From Pisaster brevispinus (taxonomy: Eukaryota > Echinodermata > Asteroidea > Forcipulatida > Asteriidae), in assembly GCA_023634235.1 (NCBI GenBank), contig JAMKCF010000008.1, forward strand, positions 7,400,676 to 7,464,675: a stretch of DNA of 64,000 nucleotides, read 5' to 3'. The position numbers and the translations under genes were made by a program. The notes below the pieces were generated by a model. The model had not been told where the DNA came from, ran no database searches, and saw only the letters and a list, made by a program, of their open reading frames with translations. Every line of letters begins with the position of its first letter. The first letter of the stretch is position 1. Of this stretch, positions 1 to 12,375 are shown piece after piece.

Positions 1-207
1 CACGCTACTCATATTATCGCGATACTGCTGCGAGTAGCCGAAGTACAGGCTTAAAGGGAAGGTCAAGCGTTTGAAAAATCAGTTTGTTGAAATTTCATTT
101 CAACTCTTTACTGTGCATATCTGGATGAGTGCGTATGAAGAATAGTCTTGATTTTTCTACATTTTAGTTTGGATTTCTGTCAGCAAGGCACGGTTCATTG
201 ATGATTG

Positions 208-361
208 TTTGGGTGGTCTAGTGGTAAGACATCTGCTCTAGCAATGCAAAGGTCGTGGGTTCGAATCCCACCCTAGTGATTGCCTGTGGATTTTTTTTCA
301 CAGAGCTCAGGAGAGCACTGAGTGTACAGTGCTTAATACACATCGGTGTAAGGGTAAAACC
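208..361 (+). repeat. SINE-A: tRNA-derived short repeat, copy 1
   Basis: The element has a polymerase III A-box-like stretch TGGTCTAGTGGTAAGAC at about 214-230 and a B box GGTTCGAATCC at about 258-268, with a 4-bp D stem (GTCT/AGAC) and a T arm (GTGGG/CCCAC). The acceptor stem does not pair well, so it is not a working tRNA. It is followed by a tail (TGCCTGTGG, a T run, CACAGAGC, GTACAGTGCTTAA) that recurs in reverse at 27452-27600. The shared head plus tail marks a dispersed tRNA-derived SINE. Confidence 0.7.
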
Positions 362-850
362 AAAATAAATTGTTTGGAAGAGCATGTTGATGCTAATAAA
401 TTGTAACTTTTTTGAAATTTATCTCGACCAATGTTGTCTGAAGTTTGCATGGTGTGGATCGTTGGGAAACCTGCGGGTAGTAAACTTGTGGATACAAACT
501 CTTTTGGGTAAAGTGTTGGCTCTTGTAGTTTTTGTATCCTTGCAAAACAAATTGAACACGGCCCCTTTTTTACACACGATTATTGATACATGTACCGGTT
601 TCAACTGTAAACTAAATTTGGCCAAATACTAAAGTACATGTGTACAAGCCATTTAGGCATAGATGAGAAGTCATCAATTTTTATTAATTTTGTAAAAAAA
701 AAAAATTGTATTCACCAGAACTGCACGTAGGCGTATGCCATTAAAAAAAAAATCTTCTTACAATCATAGTGCATGTGTTTGTGCATAACTAGAGAAGAAC
801 TAGATGTCAGCCATAGAAGAACACAATAATTTATAATACAACCCATAAAA

Positions 851-980
851 GAATTGGCGGCTACATCTGTTGCTAAAGGTGCTGCTAAGGAAGTCTTATA
901 CTTCATCACATGATGACGAGGCGATCCAGCCATAGCCAAAGCCGTTGCCGTTAGCCATAGCCACCAATTCAGACACGGTC
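851..980. repeat. Foldback element, GGCGGCTA family, copy 1
   Basis: The left end GAATTGGCGGCTACA is mirrored at the right by ...TAGCCACCAATTC, with inner GGCTA/TAGCC repeats, so nearly the whole 130 bp can fold into one hairpin. The same ends and a similar centre recur at 4792, 13444, 30628 and 36340. Confidence 0.65.
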
Positions 981-2147
981 ACAAGTGTTCCCTGGTGACC
1001 AGTGGAAATTATATGAATTGTAAAAATCGGTCATTCAATCGGAATACAACCAAAAATGTATCTGACAATTGAGCAAAACAAATAACAATTCTATCCATCA
1101 AGCAAAAACCAAAACAAACAAATGTTATTATTTTGTAAATAATAACTATTCTGGGTTTTTTTCCCCTCGCATCACCGAGGTGCGATATTGCGATAGAAAC
1201 AGTACAAAAGAAAACTTGTAACGCTGTTAGCGGGTGTTTTTATGCATGAATGGATCGTGCGAATCATGCCCCAATATGGTGGACCAGTCTCCCTTTACGC
1301 AGTTGTGATCATCGCTCTGACAGTCTAATAACCCCTTGCACATAAAAGAGTGGTATGATGTTCAACTGGTGTGTGTGTGTGGACGCAGCGTACATTTCCA
1401 TGTAGAATCCATTATTGATTATTGTCTGGTGCACAGACTGGTAATTAGCCTGTCCATTGTTCCATCAATGCCTCGTTCGGTGGTCGTCAGTAAGGTGGGT
1501 TTGTGTGCTCAACTCTAAACACACTCAAATAATGAGGGGTTTTAAAAAAAATATTATTTGCATTAGGATCGCGTATTGACAACTCCCAAGTGGTGACATG
1601 TAGTGATGATATGAATTTTGTTACTATTTTTGCTTGGTCTTCTGACTCATTTTTTAACAATTTGATGTATTTTGCCTGGCGTGTTTTTGTTAGTGATTGT
1701 AACAGAAACAGCTTGTTTCTTTACTGTCGGCAGTCTTTGTATTTTAACTTTCAATTTTTTTTTTTCTCTTGCTGTATTTGTTTGAATTATAATAAGGTCA
1801 GAGAGTTTGTTCTACATGTACAGTAGGTGTGCACCTTTGCAGAAAAACATGTTTACGTACTATGTAATAAGAGGGGCGCTTCTTTCGGAATATTATAACA
1901 ATACCAGCGGAGAAAAAATAGTAAACTAAAAATAAATTAAATGTAATGTTCGAGGTGTTCATCATTTACAATTTGTACAGATTATGTAACATGCATGCTG
2001 GTGTATGGTTTAGACAATTTTCCTCCCCACCCCCCCCCCCACACCCTCACAGAATGAAAAACCAGAGAGAGAATTTCGACAGTCAGTAAAATAAAACCAT
2101 TTTATAGACCATGGTGCGAAAAATTGTAGTATGTGTTTATAATGCTG

Positions 2148-2242
2148 TTATTGTTGTCGTCGTCATCGTCGTTGTCATTGTTGTTGTTGCCTTTGTTGTC
2201 GTTGTTGTTGTTGTTGTCGTTGTTGTTGTCGTTGTTGTTGAC
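2148..2242 (+). repeat. Degenerate (GTT)n/(GTC)n microsatellite
   Basis: An imperfect trinucleotide run of GTT with GTC and ATT variants spans about 95 bp. It creates an open frame coding a valine run that has no other support as protein. Confidence 0.85.
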
Positions 2243-2832
2243 TTTTCCTCTTTCTCTCATTCTTTACTACACGTAAGTGTAAAAAGATTGGTGTTCAACG
2301 TACATTTCTCAATAGAATTTTTAGGAATTCCAGATGCAGCCAAATCAATAGTTATCAGATGGTCCATTTAGGGTGTTCACTTGAAATCTGAAACGTCCTT
2401 GGGAGACTGCATGTTTGTTCATAACGATGAGTGTGATGAAGACAATTTATTGTCACAATAATCCATACTACATAAACATTTGGGGGGGAACAAACTTTTT
2501 GTTTACATTGTGCACATTACATCTCAACCAAAATGTTATTTTCATTTATTTGTTTTCCTACTTGGGGTGTTCAAAACCAATGCACTATTTGCATGCTGAC
2601 TCAGTGTGATGTTCAACTGTTGTGAACCGTGCGTGTGCTGTACATTATTACTTCATAGTACATCACTACATTTATTATGGGTTACGTAAATTTGACATTT
2701 TGTCTAGAATTCCTTGTAAAGTGTATTGATGCTGCTCATGTGTAGTTTGACTAGATATGCTCTTAAAGTAGACTTCACAATTTTTCAAGTTGATCTAAAC
2801 TGAAACATTTGAAATTATAAACATGCCATGGA

Positions 2833-2950
2833 TTAAGGTGCCCAATTCATTAAGGTGCTCCTTCATTAAGGTTTCCCCTTCATGAAGGTGCTCCTTCATT
2901 AAGGTGCCCCTTCATTAAGGTGCTCCTTCATTAAGGTGCTCCTTAACCAA
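2833..2950 (+). repeat. 16-bp minisatellite, about 7 units
   Basis: The unit TTAAGGTGCTCCTTCA is repeated head to tail with single-base variants (GTGCCCC, GTTTCCCC, TGAAGG). The array ends in CTCCTTAACCAA. Confidence 0.85.
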
Positions 2951-3389
2951 GGGAAAAAAAGAATTTGCTTTGCCAGACAAGAGTGAAACATCATGCGTTT
3001 ATGTAACCACTGTACTGTGCTTTGGATTTAGAAACCTGTGAATAAACACACCCTGACAACCCTGAGAAAGTACACCACCACTAATTCTGTCCTTCATCTA
3101 GTATTTAAGTAGTAAAAGTTAATGACTTTAATTGACTGCTAGTGCAAAAGGTTTTTTGCCCTAATTATACAGGTACATGTACGTACGTACATTTGCAGTG
3201 TTATCCTCTTAACAGCGGTCCTCTGGCAGAATGCCAGTTAAAACACCTGAGGACTAGTCAACATGCACTCCAAGTGGTCAGGCTGGATAGTCCAGTGTCG
3301 AAAAGCATCCCTATATGAAATATGGACAAGTGAAAAAGGTCACAGACTAGTGAAAGGACAAGCTAACTGGTCCTGCTGGCCAGTCACTG

Positions 3390-3530
3390 AAAAAGTGAAG
3401 GGGCAATTGAAAGGTACTTTCATTGGAAAATGTTTAAGTCTATGGGAAACTGTGGAAGGGGCACCAAGGCCAAGACAAGGGGGAACAGAGGTCATGGCCT
3501 CCGTGGTCCTCGCGTAATTCCTGCGCGTTG
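3390..3530 (+). repeat. MITE family M2, degraded copy
   Basis: It shares an internal block (TTTCATTGGAAAATG, GGGGCACCAAGGCCAAGAC, GGCCTCCGTGG, GTAATTCCTG) with clearer copies at 20330-20497 and 31387-31556. The right end is recognisable; the left end is eroded, so the start is approximate. Confidence 0.5.
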
Positions 3531-4392
3531 TCAGTATTACCATAGTGATTTGTACTGTGACATCACACTTTGTTTAGCAGTTAAGACTGATTTACATGTA
3601 CACTTGAGATCACAGTCTAACACTAAGTAGCTCTTTGTACAATCGAGCCAAGGAATGTTTTCTCTTTTTCCAATAAATTGGTGTCATGGCTACACTGATC
3701 AAACATTTATCATCAAAATCTCTCTCTTTTTTTTTTCTTTCTCTTTTTTTTATTATATATTTATATATTTTTTTATTTCAATTGGTATTTACTGTGTATT
3801 TTGTTGTTACAAAACAACTCTGCTGCACAGAAATACATGTACAGGTAGAGTTTCACAGCCCATAATAAAACAATAAACGCTCAACCAAGTAGCCAAGTAT
3901 TAAGTCCAACCTTGACAAATAAAAAAAACACCACACATGTACGCCGGCTTCGTTACTAGTGTCTCATTTGCATAAAAGGTATTGGCCATTAATCTCGTTG
4001 TCCGTTCGTATCTCCTTGCCGTCAATTAATTGGCATGATCTGTATTAGAAATGACAATTAACTTGATTGAAACAGACGCGGGACTCACCGTGCTTGGGAC
4101 CTATAGTCATTGCAGTATCATGCACAAATATGGCTGAGGCCATGGAGCCGAACGAAAGACACCAACAACATGAATTTTGCCAGAGGGTCGGCGTGGCTGG
4201 AAGTAATAAGCTTTCGTCGGATCAGGCATGTGGAAGTGAAAATGATGAGACCGGAATAAATATGAAATATCAATCAACTTATGGAATGGAAACCTCTGCT
4301 CGGAGAGGTTAATGGAGCCGCAGACTGCTACTTGGGTTTCTTGAATAGCTTACGGTTCCTTTCTTTATGTATGGGATAGTTTTCTATACAGT

Positions 4393-4460
4393 GATAATAA
4401 TAATAATAACGGGCATTTTTAATGCGCTTTCAAACATTGTGTTAAAGCGCCTTACATTAT
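4393..4460 (-). repeat. SINE-C type 3' tail with (TTA)n, reverse orientation
   Basis: A TAATAATAATAATAA run is followed by AATGCGCTTTCAAAC and TTAAAGCGCCTTACA. Read on the minus strand this is a 'GCGCTTTAA ... GCGC' block ending in a TTA microsatellite, as at the 3' end of the full SINE-C copy near 17300-17345. Similar tails start at 23443 and 29197. Confidence 0.5.
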
Positions 4461-4791
4461 TACAACCCGTGCAGAGCTGCCAACTCTCCCTTGCATAAAT
4501 ATATACAAGTAAATCTGACATAAACCGACTGTACATGTAACCATGATGTAACGTACCAAAAATCCCCTTGTTGGAAATGATCTTGGATAACAAGCTTTGT
4601 AAACACACATTTGGACAGCTAATTGTACTCAAACAAAAGCTCGTTTGGAGCTGGAGCATTCTTTCATCGGTCAAGCTGTGCAAATTTTATTTCAATTAAG
4701 TAAGCAATACTGTAGCTTCATCTTGCTAGAATCGTTAACTAACGCTGCAGCCTTCATTATACAATGTCTTGATTCAAAGAGAGTGAAGCCA

Positions 4792-4914
4792 TATTCGAAT
4801 CGGCGGCTACAGCTATGGCTATGACTGTTGCTAAGGGTATTGTTAAAGACATCCTATACTTCAATGCATGGTGAAGCCTTAGCTGTAGCTCTAGCCGCCT
4901 ATTCGGACATGGCC
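4792..4914. repeat. Foldback element, GGCGGCTA family, copy 2
   Basis: ATTCGAATCGGCGGCTACAG at the left is mirrored by CTAGCCGCCTATTCGGACAT at the right, and AGCTATGGC pairs with AGCTGTAGC inside. The unpaired centre holds TATACTTCAATGCATGG, a motif shared with the other copies. Confidence 0.7.
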
Positions 4915-5150
4915 TGAGCATGTTGTAGTTAGCAGTTGTGCAAACATTACCATTGCATTGTGTCAAAGGCTGTAAGCAGACTGATAGTCTCAGCAGTGTT
5001 GGCGACATTGCCAATGCTGTACATTATCTTGATTCAAAGAGAGTAAGCGTTGTGACGGCATTTTCGGTGATTAATATGAATGCCGTATACTTGGGTTGAT
5101 TCAGAAGACTAAGTTTTGCTCAAATCATAAAGCAAGGACTGTTGTGCCTT

Positions 5151-5412
5151 ACCTTGAATCAAAGGCAGTGAGAACACCCATAAATCAAAGGCAGTGAGTA
5201 CACCCATAGTCTCAGCACTTTTGGCCACATTACCAATGCTGTACCTTATGTCTTGAATCAAAGACAGTAAGTACACCCATAGTCTCAGCACTTTTGGCAA
5301 CATTACCAATGCTGTACCTTATGTCTTGAATCAAAGACAGTAAGTACACCCATAGTCTCAGCACTTTTGGCAACATTACCAATGCTGTACCTTATCTTGA
5401 TTCAAAGAGTAT
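5151..5412 (+). repeat. 73-bp minisatellite, about 3.5 units
   Basis: The block around GTACACCCATAGTCTCAGC ... TTACCAATGCTGTACC repeats with a period of exactly 73 bp (GTACC at 5241 and 5314, GTAC at 5387). A divergent single unit lies upstream at about 4950-5045, so the array grew from a pre-existing copy. Confidence 0.85.
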
Positions 5413-5937
5413 TACCAACATCACACTCTGCCTTATCTTCAGTTGTTAACCAGAAGGGCCTTAATTATGCAATCATGAACCATTAAGCTTACCGCAGGGG
5501 TAATAAACTAATCAGTCATATCGAAACTCCGTCCCAGACAAGAATTACGTTCATAATTTATGAAGCTAGAAGGTTAAACATGTGTACTCGATGCCATATC
5601 TCATCTATTATTCAAAATGTCATCCCAACCTTCCGGCAGGTCATGTCAAATGAAGACGTTAATAAAAAAAGTTGATGGGGTTTTAAGGCTTAGGGATCCT
5701 CAAAATTGTGTGTTGAGATTTTGTTGGCTCCTATCTTGGGTACACCTTATTTTGGTGGTGAACCGTTACTAACAATAGACTGAAAAACCCATGTGTTTAT
5801 TTATGAATCAATAATTCAGACCTTCGTATTAAAGCAAAGAGTTAAATGCGGCCAAAGGTGTGAAACATGATGAGTTGGTAATGTTTGGCGAAAAAATACA
5901 ACAGCTGTTTAATCACCCTTACAGTTTAGGTGTTATA

Positions 5938-6072
5938 ATAGGGAGACTGCCAACATTAGGGCTAGATTGCTCAGTATGTAGAGCACTGGCACATTAATCC
6001 GGAGGTCGCAGGTTCAAGTCTCGCTCTAGTCAATATTTAGCATTGTTCAACCCAAAATTATTTTACAATTTA
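5938..6072 (+). repeat. SINE-B: tRNA-like repeat, copy 1
   Basis: A tRNA-like core (A box TTGCTCAGTATGTAGAGC, B box GGTTCAAGTCTC) sits between shared flanks. Upstream is TAGGGAGACTGCCAACAT; downstream is GTTCAACCCAAAATT. The same flanks surround the copies at 21488 (reverse) and 57915. Conservation beyond the tRNA part shows a dispersed element and not independent tRNA genes. Confidence 0.7.
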
Positions 6073-6488
6073 CCCAGTCAATTTTTCCTTGTGGTTTATT
6101 ATGTGTTCTAAACTTGATACCAACACTAATTCTCCTGAGAAATGTTGCTGTCTTGAAATACTAACATGTGCAAGAAAACTGTCCCTACTCCCCTTCCCTC
6201 CCCCCACCCCACTGGCCCCCAACTCTCAGTTCTAATTGAAACAAGCAATCAAGCTTAATGGCTCATGATTGCATTAAAACTGCAAAAAATCCTTGGCAAA
6301 ATATAAACTGTTATTTTGTTTTCACTCAAAAACAATCAGTGGGATTGATAACATTTTTGTGCAGGTTTCTTTTATTGGAAGCTGGAGGGTTTGGAGAGAA
6401 TACATTAACTCACTTCCTAAAACCAATGTCAGATTGTTTAATGGGTGTAGATATTATATGCACATAATTGAGTTCAAACTGCACCAGA

Positions 6489-6848
6489 ACAAGGGTATAC
6501 TTTTGGTAATTACTCCAAAAAATATTGACCATAAAAACTTACTGGGAAAGAGCACAATGAGAGCTCTTGATAAAATAAAACATTGTTAGAAACAACCCCC
6601 CTTTGAAGTAACGCAGTTTTAGAGAAAGAGGTCATTTTTCACACACACAAAATTGAATCTGAGAAAGGCTTCAGGCATGAAGCCTTTCTGAGACATCTGA
6701 AACCACACAATTATTTTCTTGCAACTTCGATGACCAAATGAGCCCTGATTTTCACAGGTTTGTTATTTTTGTTGTTGCACATGTTGGGATACAACAAGTT
6801 AAGGATACTGGTCTTTGACAATTACCAAAAAGTATACCCTGCCTTTAA
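6489..6848. repeat. MITE family M4, copy 1
   Basis: The left end GGGTATACTTTTGGTAATTAC is mirrored by GTAATT-like ...ACCAAAAAGTATACCC at the right. A central hairpin at about 6660-6692 (GAAAGGCTTCA/TGAAGCCTTTC) corresponds to central hairpins in the copies at 19160 and 34185. No coding capacity. Confidence 0.7.
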
Positions 6849-8280
6849 GTTTGATATTTATGGGGGTGTTCAGCATATTTTAAAATCAAACACATCAACA
6901 TATAAGCATTCTCAATGCAAGAATTCATTATGTTCAGATTGTGCATGTGCAGTGTACAAGCTCGCATCTTTTCCCGTGGTCTTGTCCGCCATGCCCTCCA
7001 AACATGCAAGTCATTGATCAGCTGGTTGCCATAGAAACATGAATACCCTGCGGCTGGAGGATTGGGGGGGGGAAGCAAAGGCGGTCAAAAGCATCGGCGA
7101 CGATGGTGGGACATCCACAACTCAGAGATGTTTAGTACATGGCCAATTAGAGAGCTTGATCTATGGTGAAAGAGGACGGAACTAGAAAGAAAAAAAAATA
7201 CTGGGCGGAATCGATCGAGTTAGGTACAGGCGTGTCAATGGATAACTTAGTTCTTGTTGATTTTCTGAGCACAAGTGATACATTGTACATGTCAAGTTGT
7301 AATTTCGATGGAAGCTGATCTGAATTTGTGCTCTGCTTTTGTTTTGAATGCAGAAGTATTGTTTGCTGACATTCATTGCTATAAATTGGAGTCATACTAA
7401 GGGGCTGTTCAGAGGAACCAATGTTTCATTTCATTTATTCTGGTTGTGATGAAGCCAAGGACTCTCAGAAAAGCGAATTTAATCGCTGTACTAGCCAAGA
7501 ACCCAATGCAGAGAAGACAAGGAGGACAATATGCAGGATTACACCTTTTTATGGGTAAAAGACAAATGTGGAATTTGAGTAGAATTTGTGTGTGACAAAC
7601 TTGAAGGTGTCCTTATTCTGTACGGACAAACAGCTGGATAGCTAATTTATTGTTGAACAACTTTTCCAATGTCGGTTTTTTGGGGGGTTTTTTTCACCTC
7701 GGCAAATTTGATTGGAGCTTTTCACGTGAATATGTTCATTATCTTGCTTGGAGAAAATAGAATAAAGGGACTTGTCGTGAGGAAAGGGTAATCATATGTA
7801 TTTTACAGGGACATTAGAACATGCATCTACACCGCAGTCCTCTGACGTTCGACGCTTCACTAAAGTAATCAGAACTCGAATTACAGAGTAAATGCCACTT
7901 ACTGTTGCTGGTACCCTCACACACTCCAGACTAATCAAAGGGCCACATGATACAAGATTGGGGATTTTTGGAGGAGTACTTTCAAGGGATGTGGTCACCA
8001 AAACGTAGATTACTGTTCTAATAAACCATTGGGGGAAAATTAGTGAAAAGCTTGCTGTTAGTGTTAAATATGAAAGAGTAACTTGCACCAGCTGTGCATT
8101 TGAGTGAACTTTCAAACTGTTTGAAAATAGTTCCTGGTGTTGTACATTCTGAATACACTTTACACATTGTTTCACCTTCCTGAGTCCTTCAAAATCAACC
8201 GAAGGATTTTGATGAGCTTGGAGGATTGAGGCACATTTGACATTCACCTAAGCTTACAAGAGGGTCTAACACGGCTCCTA

Positions 8281-9085
8281 CCAGTTGATTTTGGAGGGTT
8301 GAGGCAGTAGACTTCCTTCATCAACTCATATCAGTTGATTTTTGAGGATTGAGGCAGTAGGGATCCTACATCAACTCATATTGGTTGATTTTGGAGGATT
8401 GAGGCAGTAGGGATCCTACATAAACTCATATCAATTGATTTTGGAGGATTGAGGCAGTAGGGATCCTACATCAACTCATATTGGTTAATTTTGGAGTATT
8501 GAGGCAGTAGGGATCCTACATAAACTCATATTGGTTGATTTTGGAGGATTGAGGCAGTAGGGATCCTACATAAACTCATATTGGTTGATTTTGGAGGATT
8601 GAGGCAGTAGACATCCTACATAAACTCATATTGGTTGATTTTGGAGGATTGAGGCAGTTTGGATCCTACATAAACTCATATTGGTTGATTTTGGAGGATT
8701 GAGGCAGTTTGGATCCTACATAAACTCATATTGGCTGATTTTGGAGGATTGAGGCAGTAGGGAGCCAACCTGAATTCATATTGGTTGATTTTGGAGGATT
8801 GAGGCAGTAGGGATCTTACATCAACTCATTGGTTGATTTTGGAGGATTGAGGCAGTAGGGATCCTACATAAACTCATATTGGTTGATTTTGGAGGATTGA
8901 GGCAGTTTGGATCCTACATAAACTCATATTGGCTGATTTTGGAGGATTGAGGCAGTAGGGAGCCAACCTGAATTCATATTGGTTGATTTTGGAGGATTGA
9001 GGCAGTAGGGAGCCAACCTGAATTCATATTAGTTGATTTTGGAGGATTGAGGCAGTAGGCATGCTACATGTACATAAACTCATAT
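8281..9085 (+). repeat. 50-bp minisatellite, 16 units, with higher-order structure
   Basis: Sixteen head-to-tail units of about 50 bp share GGTTGATTTTGGAGGATTGA and GGCAGTAG. The second half of the unit comes in three variants: GGATCCTACATAAACTCA, a TTTGGATCC form, and GGAGCCAACCTGAATTCA. The TTTGGATCC unit followed by the GGAGCC unit occurs twice (units 9-10 and 13-14), which indicates duplication of multi-unit blocks. A lone half unit sits upstream at about 8217-8232. Confidence 0.95.
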
Positions 9086-10156
9086 TGAGTTTCACTGTTT
9101 TCAAATATCATATTTCGTACTCACAAGATCAAAATAATTGGAATATTTTGTTGCTCAAAAACTACAGCATTTCCATCAAGTTTTCCACCATGACCATCTT
9201 TATGCCATGAAAGTTATGTGTAACTCTGTGAGCCTTTAGTTGTCAAATTATGCACGCCTTTTGACAAAAAGGCTAAATCCATCTGCATTTTGTAACTGGG
9301 GGATGCAAACAGATATCTGTTAAGATGTGCTCCGCATGTGTTCAGCTTGATCTTCTTCAATCGAACGACCAGCCCCAGCAACAGGGGCAAATGCAGTAAA
9401 GACATTATACAGTAATAATGCATTGCTCTGTTTCTCATGGACGTGCATCTGCACATATTGGCACAACTGTTCCTTGTCGTTAAGAACAAATCGCCACTGG
9501 AGAATAAAGACCCAAATGGGGATGGAAGAGCATCTTGGATGCATAGCTGTGCTTGTCTTTGAGACGTTGATTTGTACTCTTCCGAAAAGCAAGGGAGCTT
9601 ACCCACTTTGTCCTGATCGGTTATCAATTATCCAGAAAAATACTTTTGTTCTCAAACTTGTTAAAGCATTTTTTTTTTCAGTATTTTGCTTTCTGCGTTT
9701 CTTCCCTGTTTTTAGTAAAATTAGTACATTTAGATTTTGGATGGTTGTTTTTGGCAGAGCAATGTGAGCAACTTTCTTGGTGAGTTTTTTACAAAACTTT
9801 CCAGATGATTCTTAAAAAGGCGAGGATTGGAATGAGAATGTTCTTCAAAAGTTACTGCTTTTAAGTCCAGAGGTAAAGATGATAGTCTGGTCTCTGTCGG
9901 TGTGATGAGCACAGTGTTTGTTATTGCGATTGGATATTGGGTACTTGACAAAGATGGTGGAGATTCAAAGCTGTTTATCCCTGTAGTGGGTGCATACACC
10001 TTTGATAGTTACCTGAATCACATTCATGTGAAGTGCATAAAATTACCGGCCATTTATCTGACCCCTATAACCATCCCAAACCCATCACAGTCCATTTCAA
10101 ATCCGACTGCATGTTTTTTCGGTTCTGTTGGTCTAGGGACTGCAGAGGTTTACAAT

Positions 10157-10204
10157 GTGGACGTGGCATCAGGCATACCACTATAATCAAAGTCAAACAG
10201 CTTG
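10157..10204 (+). repeat. Direct repeat, left copy (partner at 10765-10814)
   Basis: About 48 bp beginning GTGGACGTGGCATCAGGCAT and ending GTCAAACAGCTTG recurs almost exactly 608 bp downstream, with one clear substitution. Such close, nearly identical direct copies suggest a recent segmental duplication or the ends of a short inserted unit. Confidence 0.7.
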
Positions 10205-10764
10205 GGGTACACACTTATGCTCCTTAGATCATGAGGGGTCATCAGAGCGTAGGGTTGTCGGAACATAGGGGTGTCGGAACATAGAGCTTGGATGTTGTTG
10301 AGTTACCATATGGTGTTGGGTTTCGTTAGAGCGAGGAAGGATCCTGGTAAATCACTCAATGGAGGGTTTAGCGAGTGAAGTTGGTTGGAGATTGGAGATA
10401 CATGCAGAACATGTTATTTGATGAGGAAAAAAAGAAGAAGACATTATTCCCAGAGGCGTGCCTCAAAAGTCGGGCACGCTCCTGTGGGCACACACCCAAA
10501 ATCCATTGGACTGCCAGAACGTTCCGCTAGACTGCATCATTGTGTTGAAGCACGGGAGCATGAATCCTACTCAAGTGAATCCGCGCGTTAGTATTTTGAA
10601 CGTTCCAATGGAACATTCCGGGGGTCCAATGAAACGGTCCATGAATACTTATCCGATCCAATCAGAATGATCCTACCATTCTGACTTTTGAGACTTTCCT
10701 AACTAGCCACAAAAAAATAAAATAAATTCTCTTGCCAAAATTTGAAAGTTTTTACTTCAGCGGT

Positions 10765-10814
10765 AAAGTGGACGTGGCATCAGGCATACCACTATAATCA
10801 GAGTCAAACAGCTT
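10765..10814 (+). repeat. Direct repeat, right copy (partner at 10157-10204)
   Basis: This is the second copy of the GTGGACGTGGCATCAGGCAT block. The interval between the copies contains the GTCGGAACATAGGGGTGTCGG motif (about 10255-10280) and a GAACGTTCCAATGGAACATT stretch near 10600. Confidence 0.7.
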
Positions 10815-10880
10815 GTAATAGAAGGTTTAAGGGATGCTTTCTCTACCCAACTAAAAATTAGGAATTTAGTTCACATTATT

Positions 10881-11289
10881 CAGGGCTCGAATTTGGGGTG
10901 AAAAGCCACGAGACCACAGGGCTTGTAGCTCAAAATGTTTACTGGACCCGAATTGTTTTTTTACAAGACCCGAATCAAAATGAGAAAAAAAACCTTCCTG
11001 ACACAGTTTAACAGAAGATTGACCTCATTTGTCTTTATGAGTTTTAAGTATACTTCAGTACTCAATAGAATTGAAAGTTAATTTATCGAACTCAAAGTCA
11101 CCATTTGAACGTAATTTATTTTTGTTCAAGATCATGAAGATATTACACTGACACAGTGAGGTATTTTCATTCATTAATATCCAATTAAAAAACACAAGAC
11201 AGCTGGACTTGTCTGGTCATGACTTAACTGGCCCGACACTAAAAGTAGTGGCCTCGGGCCTGCAGTCCAGTGTAAAATTCAAGCCCCTG
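10881..11289. repeat. MITE family M3 (hAT-like ends), copy 1
   Basis: CAGGGCTCGAATTT at the left is mirrored by AAATTCAAGCCCCTG at the right, giving a 409-bp element. Internal blocks (GCTCAAAATGTTTACTGGAC, TTAAGTATACTTCA, CACAAGAC...GGACTTGTC) are shared with the copies at 15401 and 25869. CAGGG termini are typical of hAT-superfamily non-autonomous elements, but no clean 8-bp target duplication remains. Confidence 0.75.
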
Positions 11290-12053
11290 TTATTGCTCAG
11301 TTGTTTTAAACAAACTACATATGTATACTTTTACACGTACCTAAGTTGCCATACATTTGCGTGTACTCTGATGAAAATTCCACTCTGTCAAATTTTGGAT
11401 TTCATGAAGAATTGGCGTTAAATTTGGACACTCTTTTCTGCGCTGGAGGGCTTTTGACAACTAGGCAGTAATTAAAGACCAAACTCTTCAAACCCATTTT
11501 CTTATTATTTGTCTTTATTCCTTATCTTGTCAATCCAGATATCTTGACCAAATAGCAATGATGATTTTGTCACAATCAGTTGGGATGTTTTGCATTTAGT
11601 GCGGCGTTGACACATAACTGGAGTGTTTACAGATATGTCGGCCTGTGTGGACATACTCATCAAGATGAGGAAGGAATCTGGTGTTTAATTACAGTACCCC
11701 TTTCTCCCTAGCTGGACTAGATTCCTGCATCATTTTCCATCAATTTAAAGGGAAGTTGTAATACACTATTGTCAAGAGTCTTTGAGTCCCCTTGCAAGTG
11801 TGAAGGTCAAGAACTCAAACAGCGCCCTCTTTGAGTTCAATTACATGAAGGCCTATCATTGGCTGAGAGTTGTGGGTGACTTGTTCACTCATGAATGCGT
11901 GTTTGTCATCAATGCTGGATCTCATCAATGGCGGCCTAGGCATTGGGTCTATCCGTGTAAATTGTCCGACTTCAGGCGTGGAACTTGTAGGCGCACAACC
12001 ATCTGTTAAAGAGCACACATGTGCATTGGAAAAATGTAAAATCGGTATTTAAG

Positions 12054-12375
12054 GCATTGGGGCTGAGTCGTTGGAACGCACCAGACCCAAATCTGGTGTT
12101 GTCAGAGCGAGGGTCCCGGGTCATGGCACGTGTGTCCTTGAGAAAGACACTTAACCATAATTGCTTCGTCCGTTGGATGGTGCATCAAGCCATATGTAGA
12201 TCCCCTCTGCGTTGTGTACATGACACATACAAAAAACACATTACACATATCGTTAAGAGAAGAGGTTTGCCCTAGTGTCTGTGGCATGCTTGGCTGCAGA
12301 TTGCATCGCATCACCTCATAAACAGTTACAAGGTGTTCTCTAATTGGGCCTCATACTTCCAATATATTACTCTTC
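12054..12375 (+). repeat. SINE-C (tRNA-Leu-type head), diverged copy
   Basis: A decayed tRNA head (GGGGCTGAGTCGTTGG, then GGGTCCCGGGTCATG) is followed by the body block TGTGTCCTTGAGAAAGACAC and TAACCATAATTGCTTCGTCC. The body matches the intact copy at 16933 along its length, through the AAGAGAAGAGG and GCTGCAGATTGC blocks. Confidence 0.7.

Noticed and set aside
214..283. Functional tRNA gene at the left end of the window
   Set aside because: A and B boxes are good, but acceptor and anticodon stems fail to pair, and head plus tail recur at 27452-27600.
2111..2371. Open frame coding a valine-rich peptide
   Set aside because: It is the translation of a degenerate GTT microsatellite.
7792..8247. 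151-codon open frame on the - strand
   Set aside because: It has no recognisable domain and no repeat-independent support; its N-terminal codons overlap the seed half-unit of the 50-bp minisatellite. Frames of this length are expected by chance in 64 kb.
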